The translations under genes were made by a program, and so were the position numbers. Under the pieces are notes generated by a model, which had not been told where the DNA came from, did no database searches, and worked only from the letters and a program-made list of their open reading frames with translations. From JANXUR01 sp038229415 (GTDB lineage: Bacteria; Acidobacteriota; Terriglobia; Terriglobales; Acidobacteriaceae), in assembly GCA_038229415.1 (NCBI GenBank), contig JBBROM010000009.1, positions 100,838 through 164,837 of the forward strand: a DNA stretch of 64,000 nt. Reading direction: 5' to 3'. Position 1 is the stretch's first letter. Each line of letters begins with the position of its first letter. Of this stretch, positions 26,316-35,390 are shown piece after piece.

Positions 26316-27896
26316 ATGTCGCTTCGTCGAGTCAAGCTCTGCTTCGCCTTGCTTATTTTTTCGCTGACCATTTTGACTGCTTTTGCAGCTGACCGCGTCA
26401 AGGTGCAGAGCGGCGTGCTGGAAGGTGCTGGCGCGCAGAGTGATGGTGTACGCATCTTTCGTGGGGTGCCTTTTGCTGCGCCACCGGTTGGGGGCATGCG
26501 CTGGAAGGAGCCGCAGCCCGTTTCGCGCTGGAAGGGTGTGCATCAAGCAGCGCAATTCGGTCCGCGCTGCATGCAACAGCCGCTTTTCAGCGACATGAAC
26601 TTCCGTTCGAATGGAGTGAGCGAAGACTGTCTTTATCTGAACATCTGGACGCCCGCGAAGCCGCGCAAACAGAAGCCGCTACTGCCCGTGCTGGTGTACT
26701 TCTACGGCGGCGGCTTTGCTGCTGGCGACGGTTCGGAGTATCGCTACGACGGCGAAAGCATGGCCACCAAGGGAATTGTCGCGCTTACGGTCAATTACCG
26801 GCTTGGGGTCTTCGGATTCATGGCTCATCCCGAGCTTACGGCGGAGTCGCCGCACCACGCTTCCGGCAACTATGGACTGCTCGATCAAGCCGCAGCGCTC
26901 GCGTGGGTGCAGAAGAACATCAAGGCTTTTGGTGGCGACCCCAAACGCGTGACCATCGCAGGAGAATCGGCGGGATCCGCATCGGTCAGCGCACAGATGG
27001 GGTCGCCGCTCTCGCGTGACTTGATTGCAGGGGCCATTGGGGAAAGCGGATCGGTGATCCAGGGCGGCTTGTCGGCGCAACCACTGGCGCAGGCTGAAAA
27101 GGCTGGGACGGACTTTGCCAGCGCGCAAGGAGCGAAAACGATTGCGGATTTGCGCGCCGTGTCTGCGGAAAATCTCCTAGCGGCAGCGGGAAAATTGCCT
27201 TGGGGCACGTTCGACATTGCGGTGGATGGCTATTTCTTTCCGCAACCACCCGATGCCATCTATGCCGCTGGCCAGCAGGCTCACGTGCCGCTGCTGGTGG
27301 GATGGAACTCGCAGGAAGGTTCGTGGCAGGGTGTACTTGGTACGCAGGAACCGACTCCGGAGAACTATGCCAAGGCCGTCTCGGCCCGTTTCCCAGGGCA
27401 TGGCGACGAATTGCTCAAAGTCTACCCCGGAGAAACCCGCGAACAAGTCATGGCTTCCGCAACAGATATGGCGAGCGACGGCTTCATCGGTTTTTCCACT
27501 TGGAAGTGGGCCGACCTGCATGCGACGACCGGCGGCGGTCAGCCGGTGTATCGCTACTACTACGCTCGGCCTAGACCAGCAGTGGTAGGGAAGAGCGAGC
27601 CGGAGAATCCGGGCGCGGTGCATTCCTCTGAAATCGAATACGCCATGGGTAACCTGCCGACGAACAAGGTATTCAGTTGGACGCCGGATGACTACAAAGT
27701 CTCCGCCACCATGCAGGCGTACTTCGCTAATTTCATCAAGATCAGCAACCCGAATGGCGCAGGACTGCCCGAATGGCCCGCTATGACGAGCGACAAGACT
27801 CGCCCCGTGATGCGCATTGACGTGGAGTCGAAGGCAGCACCCGAACAGAACCGGGAGCGATACTTGCTGCTCGACAAGCTCGGAGAGAAGAAGTAG
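26316..27896 (+). CDS. Type B carboxylesterase, exported
   Basis: This 526-residue esterase has a signal peptide (CFALLIFSLTILTAFAA). It also has the carboxylesterase type B fold signatures: RGVPFAAPPVG near residue 50, EDCLYLNIW near 105, the oxyanion-hole GGGF at 131-134 and the nucleophile Ser218 in GESAGS. A likely acid/His region contains HSSEIEYAMGN near residue 435. It hydrolyses ester bonds of unidentified substrates, probably in the periplasm. I chose ATG 26316 because it gives a clean signal peptide; the frame extends to 26220. Confidence 0.92.
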   Translation: MSLRRVKLCFALLIFSLTILTAFAADRVKVQSGVLEGAGAQSDGVRIFRGVPFAAPPVGGMRWKEPQPVSRWKGVHQAAQFGPRCMQQPLFSDMNFRSNGVSEDCLYLNIWTPAKPRKQKPLLPVLVYFYGGGFAAGDGSEYRYDGESMATKGIVALTVNYRLGVFGFMAHPELTAESPHHASGNYGLLDQAAALAWVQKNIKAFGGDPKRVTIAGESAGSASVSAQMGSPLSRDLIAGAIGESGSVIQGGLSAQPLAQAEKAGTDFASAQGAKTIADLRAVSAENLLAAAGKLPWGTFDIAVDGYFFPQPPDAIYAAGQQAHVPLLVGWNSQEGSWQGVLGTQEPTPENYAKAVSARFPGHGDELLKVYPGETREQVMASATDMASDGFIGFSTWKWADLHATTGGGQPVYRYYYARPRPAVVGKSEPENPGAVHSSEIEYAMGNLPTNKVFSWTPDDYKVSATMQAYFANFIKISNPNGAGLPEWPAMTSDKTRPVMRIDVESKAAPEQNRERYLLLDKLGEKK

Positions 27897-28018
27897 GAGA
27901 CCGGAGGTAGCCACTGAAACGTATTCTGCCCCCATCTGCCAAGGTGCCGACGCACTTTGCGTCAACGCAATCTGCATCAGCCGCTTCTGCTGGTTTAGAA
28001 TAAAGGTACGCCACCCGT

Positions 28019-28095
28019 CGGGGCGTAGCGCAGCCCGGTAGCGCGCCTGCTTTGGGAGCAGGATGTCGGGGGTTCGAATCCCTCCGCCCCGACCA
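28019..28095 (+). tRNA. tRNA-Pro (anticodon UGG), attachment site of the right-hand island
   Basis: A full cloverleaf is present: acceptor CGGGGCG/CGCCCCG, D arm with GTAGCGC, anticodon loop TTTGGGA (TGG), T loop TTCGAAT, and encoded CCA. Its 3' half and following bases reappear in diverged form at 59880-60008 and further right, as expected when elements integrate at the tRNA 3' end. Confidence 0.96.
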
Positions 28096-28174
28096 ATCTT
28101 TTCAATGGTTTACGGACATTCTCCAGCCCATCCAGAATTCCGCTGTAGGCGATTCTGAGACTGTCAGAACCTCA
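28047..28174 (+). repeat. Left att-like repeat: tRNA-Pro 3' half plus downstream tail
   Basis: From the anticodon stem (CTGCTTTGGGAGCAGG) through the tRNA end and about 80 more bases (CGACCAATCTTTT, TTACGGACATT, GAATTCCGCTGTAGGCGAT, CTGTCA), this stretch aligns with 59880-60008. The tRNA part is almost identical and the tail is diverged. It is the left reference copy of the repeat family. Confidence 0.75.
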
Positions 28175-28287
28175 TTGGGCCAACAGACTTCAAGAAATTG
28201 TGGAAGCCAGGGTTCAAATCCTCGTTCGCCACGTCCTTTGCAGCCACGATGCGCTCCGGCTGATTCGTAGGGTAGCAATTCTTGCCC

Positions 28288-29617
28288 TGTGTCTCGCCAA
28301 AATGAAAAATAGGCGGTCTGGAGCCGACGTTGGCGACTGTCGGCCCGATTTTCAGGCGTGGGAACATTCGACGGACGTCGTTCGCTTCGAAGCCAAGGGA
28401 CATTTGGCGGGTGCAGAAGCGGGCATGGGCATGGGCATCCGCACCCGATTTGCCGGTGTACAAGATCCGGAGGCGGGTACGAGTCGCGAGAACTAGGCTG
28501 CAATCTCGTAGCGATGATGAAGACCGCCGAGCCGGGGCAAAGCAACGACTTTGGCTGACGCTTGCGCTTGCGGCGCAGCCGTTCGCGTGACAGGCGTCTG
28601 TTTTCCCAGGCTCATGTGCGTCCGATCCTCGTTGTAGTAGCGGACGTAGTCGCGAACCAGCCTGCGCAGATGCCGCTCGTTCATCACAATCACGTGGTCC
28701 AGTAGTTCTCGGCGAATGCTTCCCACCCAACGCTCGGCAACTCCGTTCTGCCACGGACTGCGGAAAGCGGTTCGAACGGAACTCACACCCAGGTCTTCAA
28801 TGGTGGTTAGGACTTCATTGGAGAACTTGGCATCCCGGTCAAAGATAAGGAACTTGCACGGATCCTCGAACTGCCAAGTCTGCCGAAGCTGCAGCGCAGT
28901 CCAGAACCCGCTCGGGTTGCGCGTCACGTTGTAATGCAGAATTCGTCGGCGGTCGTGCCCGATTACGAAGAGGCAGTGCAGGACACCGAACGTCAGCGTA
29001 GGCACGGAGAAGAAATCCATCGCAGCGATGCTCTGGCGATGATTCCGAAGGAATACCAGCCATCGCTTTGCGGGATCAGGATTGCCGCGACACTTCTTCA
29101 CCCAGCGCGAAACCGAGCGCTCCGAGACATCGAAGCCGAGCATGAGCAACTCGCCGTGAAGGCGAGGCGCACCCCAAGTTGGATTCTCGGCAACCATCCG
29201 TTGAATCAGATCACGGAGGTGCTTGGTCAAGGGCCTGCGCCCAACGCCAAGTTGGTGCCTCGATAGCAAGGCCAGTAGAGACGGAAGCCAGCTCGATGCC
29301 AGCGGATGACCGTCTGCGGCGTGACGACGACGAGGGATTTCTTCCACCCCGACCAAAACCGACGGAGCGCCAGCCAGAAGACCTTCTCGGCCAGGCCCAG
29401 CCTGGGGCGAGGTAGCTTTGCGTGAAGCGCGAGCAATTGTTGGCGAAGGGCGAGGTTCTCCAGGATCAGGTCCTCACGGGATCGAAAGCAGTCGCCAACC
29501 CAGCCGAAAAGATGACGAAGCGTCGCGATCATGGCATAGAATCATACCGAATCGGGCGGGGGCCATCCGGCGCTAACCGATTGATTCTATTGCGTGCGTT
29601 AATTTTGGCGAGGCACA
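28288..29617 (-). mobile_element. Insertion sequence copy 1 (1330 bp, frameshifted)
   Basis: The ends form inverted repeats of about 16 bases: TGTGTCTCGCCAAAAT at 28288 and the complement of TGTGCCTCGCCAAAAT ending at 29617. Inside is one transposase gene on the minus strand, broken by a one-base deletion. I see no clear target duplication. It is the same element as 60961-62295. It sits just inside the island next to tRNA-Pro, where an integrase gene would be expected, and abuts the truncated gene at 29622. Confidence 0.85.
28493..29532 (-). pseudogene. Frameshifted DDE (rve-type) transposase of IS copy 1
   Basis: The first 90 or so codons (29532 down) are in one frame and the remainder (to 28493) in another. 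Compared with the intact copy at 61170-62210, one base is missing near 29265, in the segment encoding the residues after FRLYW. The downstream part keeps the DDE residues (AAMDFF, FDRDAKFS, NGVAERW). The protein resembles IS3/IS481-type transposases with an integrase core domain. Confidence 0.88.
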
Positions 29618-29621
29618 ATAT

Positions 29622-30050
29622 GTGAATTATTTTATCATCGGTGATTCAAGTGTTGACTTAGCGCAGTCGCTGCGCTATGACTTCGTGGATGGAGGACAGG
29701 AGGATCATCCGTATTTTCATGTTCATTTGACGGATGAGCTGATTCCTGAAGAGGATTTGCGGGCGACAGGCTTCGCATTCAACGTGTCATCGTCATCTAA
29801 TAAGTGCTGGGTGACGACTAAAATTCCGACACCAGATATGACATTGGCATCGGTAATATATTGCTTGGTGGCAGACCATTTGGGAGCCATTAGGTTTAAT
29901 CAATTCGCGCAAAGTGTTCGCGGGATTCAGGACCGACTCCCGCCTCTACGGTTTGAACGGATTAAGACCAGCATCAATTTGTCATCCGGGCACTTTAAGA
30001 GTTCGCATTGGTTCTCTCACATGGCGAGCCCGGGAGAGGGCGAAGGATAG
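29622..30050 (+). CDS. Uncharacterised 142-aa protein, probably 5'-truncated by the IS
   Basis: The reading frame opens with GTG only five bases after the IS end and lacks a ribosome-binding site, so its natural N-terminus was probably lost. The remaining part looks like genuine protein (FHVHLTDELIPEEDL, IPTPDMTLASVIYCLV, a C-terminal HFKSSHWFSHM). I cannot assign a family with confidence. It may be a non-functional fragment, or be expressed from an IS-borne promoter. Confidence 0.55.
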   Translation: MNYFIIGDSSVDLAQSLRYDFVDGGQEDHPYFHVHLTDELIPEEDLRATGFAFNVSSSSNKCWVTTKIPTPDMTLASVIYCLVADHLGAIRFNQFAQSVRGIQDRLPPLRFERIKTSINLSSGHFKSSHWFSHMASPGEGEG

Positions 30051-30143
30051 ACGGCGAGGTGACTGCCATGCTCCATCGTAGCGAAGTCCAAAGTGAGCGA
30101 GCCTGATCTCTGAATCAGCTTTTGAAAAACCGGAGGATGCGAT

Positions 30144-30305
30144 ATGCCCAAGAGAGCGTGTGCGGTGGACGGAAAGGAAAAAGATATAAAGGGTGGCATG
30201 ATTTGCGAAAACGATCACTTCATCTGCAAAGAACATCTATACAGCGGCGTTATTCTTATTTCGAAGAGAGAATATTGTCCGCTTTGCAAAAAGCCCCTGC
30301 GCTGA
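30144..30305 (+). CDS. Small 53-aa Cys/His-rich protein (putative zinc finger)
   Basis: A short but convincing gene: GGAGG at 30132-30136 is followed after seven bases by ATG 30144. The product has paired metal ligands in a treble-clef or RING-like spacing: C6, C21, H25, C28, H32, then CPLC near residues 46-49. Such small zinc proteins often act as accessory or regulatory factors in defence islands, but no function is assigned. It faces the kinase operon tail-to-tail. Confidence 0.6.
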   Translation: MPKRACAVDGKEKDIKGGMICENDHFICKEHLYSGVILISKREYCPLCKKPLR

Positions 30306-30378
30306 TCGCGTGGGGCGCACGCAGAGAGGTTAGGGAGAAGTCGCGACGCCCGTAATTTTTATGCCAACGGATCACAGC

Positions 30379-30966
30379 CTAGTAGACTTTTAATCGTATT
30401 GACGAGGCGCCGGATAACTCGGCGTCAGACGTGAGGATATAGACCCCCGGCGCGGTGGATCGAGGCAGTGTTAGCGGATACACAGCGTGGAGTACGCCTT
30501 TGCGAGTCGTGAGAGGACAACTGGTATGAGAACGAAGCAGCACTTGTCCGGTCAAATCAGTAATCACATATGATACTTCGATTGATCGAGGCAGAAGTCG
30601 CGACGGATCCGAGAAGGTCAAGTAAACTACCGCTTGGCGATTAGGCAGTAACGCGATGCTATTGACGCACGGGTGTGCCAAGACTAATGAAGGGCAGAGA
30701 CTCGAGTCAACGAAATACAGATGCGGAGTTGCGGTAGGTCGGGTATTTCCTCCCCATCCAAATGGCCAGATAGCAACCGCGCCCACTAGCAATGCTGTGG
30801 AAATTGCTAATAGCGACAGGCCATAGCGACTCAGCTTAGCAGGACCATACCGTCGGTAAGAGGCCATCGCCAGATCAGGGTCGGAGACGCGAGATGCCTG
30901 CTCGGTCGAGGGAGCAATCGTAAGAATTGGCTCCGATGAATCAAAGTCGTCAGGAGAGATTGGCAT
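30379..30966 (-). CDS. Single-pass membrane protein of the kinase operon
   Basis: The 195-residue protein has a cytosolic N-terminal tail rich in S, D and E, one membrane helix (LSLLAISTALLVGAVAIWPF, near residues 50-69) and an extracytoplasmic part of about 120 residues. That part contains three cysteines and a beta-rich pattern (VSYVITDLTGQVLLRSH). It is 34 bases downstream of the kinase gene on the same strand, so it probably belongs to that operon. Its Ser/Thr-rich tail would be a reasonable kinase target (inference). No family recognised. Confidence 0.75.
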   Translation of the reverse strand: MPISPDDFDSSEPILTIAPSTEQASRVSDPDLAMASYRRYGPAKLSRYGLSLLAISTALLVGAVAIWPFGWGGNTRPTATPHLYFVDSSLCPSLVLAHPCVNSIALLPNRQAVVYLTFSDPSRLLPRSIEVSYVITDLTGQVLLRSHTSCPLTTRKGVLHAVYPLTLPRSTAPGVYILTSDAELSGASSIRLKVY

Positions 30967-31000
30967 AAGGCTCGTATTCGCTGTGAATTAAGGACACGAC

Positions 31001-32269
31001 TCAAACTCGAGCCCTGACGACCATAATGTTAGAGGCTCCTTGGACATCAAACAGGATAACTCCAGACGAAATTTGAATTCGCTGGTTGCTGGTGAATTCT
31101 CGCCAGAGAGAAGTGTGCTGGTCGCGTGTGCAAATCACCGCTCCATTATGCACCACCGCTTCGACCGAGCCGTCCCGGGTTCGTTGAAGCGTAACCCTCA
31201 TGCGAAAAGGCGTCCGACTCAGATCGATGGCGGCCGTATTCACAGTAAACTCGACTGGCTGAATACTAGATGTGAGTGGGTGGCTAACAAGAAGTAGGGG
31301 GTAGGCAGTAGAGGAGGGCGAATTTGCAACAATCGTTCGGAGGTGCCGCCTCCATTCTTCAGGCTTGGGGCGAGCTTGGGGAATACTTGAGCGGAGTGTG
31401 GCGACCAGGAGGGCGGCTAGTGCAGGATACTTTTGTTCGAAGAACGGATGGGCTTCAGCGTCGAGGGTAGCCAGCTCAGACTCTTGGTTGTACCGCCATC
31501 CAAAGCTTTCATCGAATTTGAGCGCAGGATCGCCGGCCACCAAGAATTCCTGAATCAGAATTGCCATTCCGATTCTGTCGCTACCTATGCTTACCGACTT
31601 ACCCCGCCAAATTTCGGGAGCGGCGTACCCTTCGCTACCGCGACAGGACGAGTCGAGATGGGGGTGCGCCGGGTGGACGAAGGCATCAAAGTCAACCAAT
31701 GCCATGTCGCCCGCTAGCGATCCCGAGGGCACCACCATGACATTCCCAGGCGAAAGGTCGGCGTGAATGAAGTTGCGCTGTTCCATATTCATGACCGCCG
31801 TGGCTAGACCATATGCCCATGTCGCCCTTACCGAGAGTGTCGGCCAGTCGGGGGGCGGGTACAGACCCAGAACTAGGCATTGATCTTTCGCGTTATCGCG
31901 AAAATCGAGCCAGCTGGCCCCACTGACATCCTTCATCACAATGGCAAAAGGAATATTGGGGCCAACGCGGGAAATCACGTCATAGGGCGCTCCCGCAAGA
32001 GCATCAGCCTTGTTTTTGCGCGAATTTGCTAAGCCAAGGCTGACCAAGAGCTCCGAGCGCATGCGTCTGCTCTCCGTGGGCAAGAAGAAACACTTGATCC
32101 GACACGGCGACTGCGTATGCAAGGCCATAGCGGAATACACAAGGCCCTCGCTACCATGCTTAAACGCAGCACGATTCGGTGTGCCCGCGATCTTGAACGA
32201 TCGTTGCCCACACACCACGATGCTCCCTTGGTGCGAGGGAGCCTCAATCATCACCTCATGCTTTGCCAT
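31001..32269 (-). CDS. Ser/Thr protein kinase of a TerY-P-type triad
   Basis: This 422-residue kinase keeps the catalytic hallmarks: a loop GSEGLVYS near residue 39, the ATP lysine K59 (RIKCFF), the catalytic loop HADLSPGN (Asp171, Asn176), the metal-binding DFD (Asp193) in place of DFG, and YAAPE. A C-terminal beta-rich extension of about 100 residues follows. The start overlaps the end of the phosphatase gene by 14 bases. With the PP2C and vWA genes upstream it forms the phosphorylation triad described for TerY-P systems in tellurite-resistance and phage-response contexts. The substrate is unknown. Confidence 0.9.
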   Translation of the reverse strand: MAKHEVMIEAPSHQGSIVVCGQRSFKIAGTPNRAAFKHGSEGLVYSAMALHTQSPCRIKCFFLPTESRRMRSELLVSLGLANSRKNKADALAGAPYDVISRVGPNIPFAIVMKDVSGASWLDFRDNAKDQCLVLGLYPPPDWPTLSVRATWAYGLATAVMNMEQRNFIHADLSPGNVMVVPSGSLAGDMALVDFDAFVHPAHPHLDSSCRGSEGYAAPEIWRGKSVSIGSDRIGMAILIQEFLVAGDPALKFDESFGWRYNQESELATLDAEAHPFFEQKYPALAALLVATLRSSIPQARPKPEEWRRHLRTIVANSPSSTAYPLLLVSHPLTSSIQPVEFTVNTAAIDLSRTPFRMRVTLQRTRDGSVEAVVHNGAVICTRDQHTSLWREFTSNQRIQISSGVILFDVQGASNIMVVRARV

Positions 32270-33383
32270 AAGTTAAGTTGAAATCGCATTTGAGTAGGAT
32301 AACGGACAGATTATCCGCGAATAGGGGAGGCAACGCTGCCATCGTATTGAAGAGTTCGTCAGCGCGGCTCGCCGCTCTCCGCAAGAGGTCAAGGGCTGCT
32401 ACCCCAGAGTGCAAAGAGGGATCGAGAGAGAAATCCGGAAAAAGACCGTGAAGCATATCTAAAACGCGTTCGTTGTGGCCTCTGGCCAGACCATCACTAC
32501 AGAGGAGCAGCAATTCGCCCGGTTCGAGAATCAGAGTCGCATGCTCAACTCTTTCCCTAAGCGCGACCGACGGCGCGCCGGGTCGCAACGCGTTAGAAAT
32601 TTCAAATTCATCAGAGGAAACACCGAACAAAGCGTCGAGAACGCCAGACGAATTTTGTTTCTCAGCGACTCCATCTCCAATTCGAATCAGGTTGACCTTC
32701 CAAGAGTTCCCGACTCTGACGGCAACGCCACCCAAGAGGGTGCTGGTCATGACGGGCCCCCAAAACCGGTTGATGGGACTGGCCGTATTCTCCGCAAGCC
32801 GTCGAATGACCTGCGTATCCAGCATTGAGCCACCTTTGACATCATCCCAGGCATCAGGAGAAGAGTTTGCCAACAACCCCATCAGGCTTTTGTCGAGTTC
32901 ATCCTCCGCGAACGAAGCAGCGCAAAGCAGATCTTCGAAAGCTCCTAGGTCGTGTGTGTTCGACATCGCCAACTTGTCTACGAACGCGTGACAGGCTAGC
33001 GCCGAAGCAAACCTTGATCCAAACGATGTGCTCACGCCGTCGCAAATAGCAAACCATACTCGACCATCGCCAGTGCGAGCCAAGGCAATATCTTGATTCT
33101 CAATCTTGTGAGCCAACGCTGGGCCAATATGAGAAGCGAACCACACCCCTAGACCAAAAGAAGTAACAAAACCTCCGGTTGTTTCATCCTCTCTTCCCGC
33201 TAGTTCTCTTGTAGGCGGTAAAACCGCCCCACAAGACCGTGGGCCGCACTCATTCGCCAAGGGCGAAGCCGGTAGGTCTTCGAGACGATCCTCCTGCAAA
33301 CTCACGCGAGCGTCGTCACCGGGGCTCGAGAGTGAGGAGTGCCGTGCAAATAAACGTTTCACATCTTTGAACGAAGACCACAC
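32256..33383 (-). CDS. PP2C-family protein phosphatase of the triad
   Basis: The 375-residue protein has the PP2C metal-site motifs: ENQD near residues 95-98, the CDG segment (Asp115), LLLCSDGL near residue 290 and DNLSVILLKCD at the C-terminus. It would reverse phosphorylation by the adjacent kinase, whose gene overlaps its end by 14 bases. The first 75 residues are low-complexity, and the apparent start (GTG 33383) is not supported by a strong ribosome-binding site, so a downstream start is possible. Confidence 0.9.
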   Translation of the reverse strand: MWSSFKDVKRLFARHSSLSSPGDDARVSLQEDRLEDLPASPLANECGPRSCGAVLPPTRELAGREDETTGGFVTSFGLGVWFASHIGPALAHKIENQDIALARTGDGRVWFAICDGVSTSFGSRFASALACHAFVDKLAMSNTHDLGAFEDLLCAASFAEDELDKSLMGLLANSSPDAWDDVKGGSMLDTQVIRRLAENTASPINRFWGPVMTSTLLGGVAVRVGNSWKVNLIRIGDGVAEKQNSSGVLDALFGVSSDEFEISNALRPGAPSVALRERVEHATLILEPGELLLLCSDGLARGHNERVLDMLHGLFPDFSLDPSLHSGVAALDLLRRAASRADELFNTMAALPPLFADNLSVILLKCDFNLTYGKA

Positions 33384-33463
33384 TCTCGAAAACTCCCATC
33401 TCGGCTCCTCTAACCGCGTCGAGAGGACGGCTCAACGCCACGTAGCAATATACAACCGCAGTT

Positions 33464-34135
33464 TCACTCGTATCTCTTGAGCATGTCCGAAGGAGCGTCC
33501 CCACGCAAAGCCGTCGCGCCGACATCCGCGATGAACGCTGACAATTCTTCAGGGTCGATATTAACAGCCAAATCGGGACGCGAAGCAATGGCTTGCATTA
33601 TCGGAAACTCCGATTCGCCCATCCCGATTCCGACCGCGACCACATCAACGCATCCCGAACGGAAAGGAAGAGATCCGAGTGCTTGAGCGGGTGGTGTCAC
33701 ATCTCGGCCAGTGTTGGCTCCGTCACTAAAGAACACGACGAGCGGATTGGGAGTGGACTCCTCGTTGTATCCGGGAATGGCTGCGCATTTTGCGAGAGCT
33801 TTACGGGTAGCGTCGGTGGCCCACTCGATCGCCCCGGACATCTCAGTGGCTCCGGAAGCGCCAGAGAACACAAGGCTGTCCAACGAGATGGTTTCCGGAG
33901 ACGCAGCTTCCGCCAGAGGACAAACGGATGTCCCAAACTTGGCGATATTCAGAAGGAATCTGAATCCCCGAGTGCCCTGGTTAGCTGACTGCATAGTTAT
34001 TACGAGTTGCTTAATCGCCTCAGTAGCGTCGTTCGCCTTTGTACCCGACATGCTTCCGCTGTCATCAACCACCAACGTCACGACCTGAGGCGTAAGCGCA
34101 GTCGCCTTTTTCGAGGTCAACTTTTGAAAAGCCAT
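33464..34135 (-). CDS. TerY-like von Willebrand factor A domain protein
   Basis: From ATG 34135 (preceded by GGAAGGGTGG) the product is 223 residues, the usual TerY size. It has a complete MIDAS motif D24-D-S-G-S28 and a Thr/Asp-containing metal-ion loop later (FFSDGANTGRD). vWA proteins of this type act as scaffolds or adaptors for the kinase and phosphatase of TerY-P triads. The frame is open further upstream to a TTG at 34273, but that extension overlaps a promoter on the other strand. It is the first gene of the minus-strand operon. Confidence 0.88.
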   Translation of the reverse strand: MAFQKLTSKKATALTPQVVTLVVDDSGSMSGTKANDATEAIKQLVITMQSANQGTRGFRFLLNIAKFGTSVCPLAEAASPETISLDSLVFSGASGATEMSGAIEWATDATRKALAKCAAIPGYNEESTPNPLVVFFSDGANTGRDVTPPAQALGSLPFRSGCVDVVAVGIGMGESEFPIMQAIASRPDLAVNIDPEELSAFIADVGATALRGDAPSDMLKRYE

Positions 34136-34264
34136 TCGAACCACCCTTCCGCCCCCATACGTTTCGGGAGAAGGTGCCAAGGCTAAACCTACAAAAGCGG
34201 CTGTGTCAAGCAAGTACTCGTAGACGCAACCCTCCAAGGGCTTCAGTTCTGCGACTTCGCAGTC

Positions 34265-34292
34265 TTGACACAATGCTAGTTTGCGCTAGACT
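34265..34292 (+). promoter_or_regulatory. Promoter candidate for the 143-aa gene
   Basis: TTGACA (34265-34270) and TAGACT are separated by 16 bases, about 25 bases before the ATG at 34318. It supports placing the divergent TerY-like start at 34135 rather than inside this promoter. Confidence 0.5.
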
Positions 34293-34317
34293 GTAACTAA
34301 TTGATAACACATGACTT

Positions 34318-34749
34318 ATGAATCACCGTGAATATGAAAGTGGAGACGGAGGAGAGGAAATAGAGAAAAGACTACAGGTGCGATTGCAAGAGATCTCGCG
34401 AGAGATCAGTATGGGAGCAGAAGATCTGCTGTCTGCGGGATATTCAAAGAGATGCCTCGCCGCATATTGTTCGGTGCCCGAATACTTGGTAGAAGTGATG
34501 CGGGACTCTCTGCTTCAAGCGTCGAAGGAAGATCGGGGAAGATTTCTGCTGGAGGTTCAGGCCGCGATACGAACACTTGCCCACGGGTTGCTCATGGGTG
34601 ATCAGTCTCAGCGACATCAAGAGCAGCTAGCGATCGCAAATGGCCGAGGCCGCCTAGCGGGCGAGATAGCGATAGCACTAAAGACGGCCAATGGTGCTGG
34701 GCGAAAAGGATCAGATGAGAGCACGATGTACCGGGAAGTTACGGTCTAG
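34318..34749 (+). CDS. Uncharacterised 143-aa helical protein divergent from the triad
   Basis: No family recognised. The product is predicted almost entirely helical, with charged N-terminal repeats (EIEKRLQVRLQEISREIS) and a central segment YSKRCLAAYCSVPEYL that could be a small helix-turn-helix. Its own promoter lies immediately upstream. The position opposite the TerY-like gene suggests a regulator or effector of the triad, which is inference only. Confidence 0.6.
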   Translation: MNHREYESGDGGEEIEKRLQVRLQEISREISMGAEDLLSAGYSKRCLAAYCSVPEYLVEVMRDSLLQASKEDRGRFLLEVQAAIRTLAHGLLMGDQSQRHQEQLAIANGRGRLAGEIAIALKTANGAGRKGSDESTMYREVTV

Positions 34750-34966
34750 TCGCGCGAACAGGCAGGAGAGACTACCATAGGACGAATTTCAACCGCTTTC
34801 GCACGCGAGTCTTGCCCTTCAGATATCCACAGTTGAAAGCGTTGCGGGTTGCGGTGAGTCGAGAGATTTTTGATTGGAGTTCGTCGCAACTGGCTGTCGG
34901 TATAACACCGGAACCCACGAGTGGCTGGTTTGCTGAGAACAGCACACATTAAGGAGCCGAAATAAC

Positions 34967-35365
34967 GTGGCGTCACAAAACGAGAAAGTCTTTTTTGGGA
35001 GTGGTGATGTCTTCGTTTCAAACGCTCGCATCGTGGCAGGTAGTCAAACCTACGCGATGAGTAGCATCACGTCGGTTAAGGCAAGTGTTGAAAGCCCTTC
35101 GCTGAAGGGGCCACTGATTTTGGGTGCCATCACCGCCGTGATGCTGATGAGCGCGTTCAACGCGCGCGCGGGTTCGGGAGCCAGTTTGGTTGTTGCTATC
35201 GTGCTGTTCGCGGCTACGATCTATTGGTTCTGCTCAATGAAAGCCACCTACACCATAGTGCTGCGTTTCGCGTCCAATGAGACCGACACATTCAAGACTC
35301 ATGATCGCAGCATTGCGGAGGATGTCGTCAGGGCTCTGAACTCCGCCATCGTGCATCGCGGTTAG
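34967..35365 (+). CDS. DUF6232 family membrane protein
   Basis: The 132-residue product starts at GTG 34967 with AAGGAG ten bases upstream. It resembles the DUF6232 group: an N-terminal beta segment (KVFFGSGDVFVSNARIV, then YAMSSITSV), two adjacent membrane helices (residues about 48-85) and a C-terminal segment ending DVVRALNSAI. These small proteins are of unknown function and are often found near signalling or defence genes. Confidence 0.72.
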   Translation: MASQNEKVFFGSGDVFVSNARIVAGSQTYAMSSITSVKASVESPSLKGPLILGAITAVMLMSAFNARAGSGASLVVAIVLFAATIYWFCSMKATYTIVLRFASNETDTFKTHDRSIAEDVVRALNSAIVHRG

Positions 35366-35390
35366 GAGCCACTTTCGGTTGCTGACCAAG

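Noticed and set aside
28200..28245. Further tRNA-like T-arm sequence (GGGTTCAAATCCTCGTTCG followed by CCACG)
   Set aside because: Only a T arm and acceptor-like end are present, with no matching 5' half. It may be another decayed att piece, but the alignment is too short to claim.
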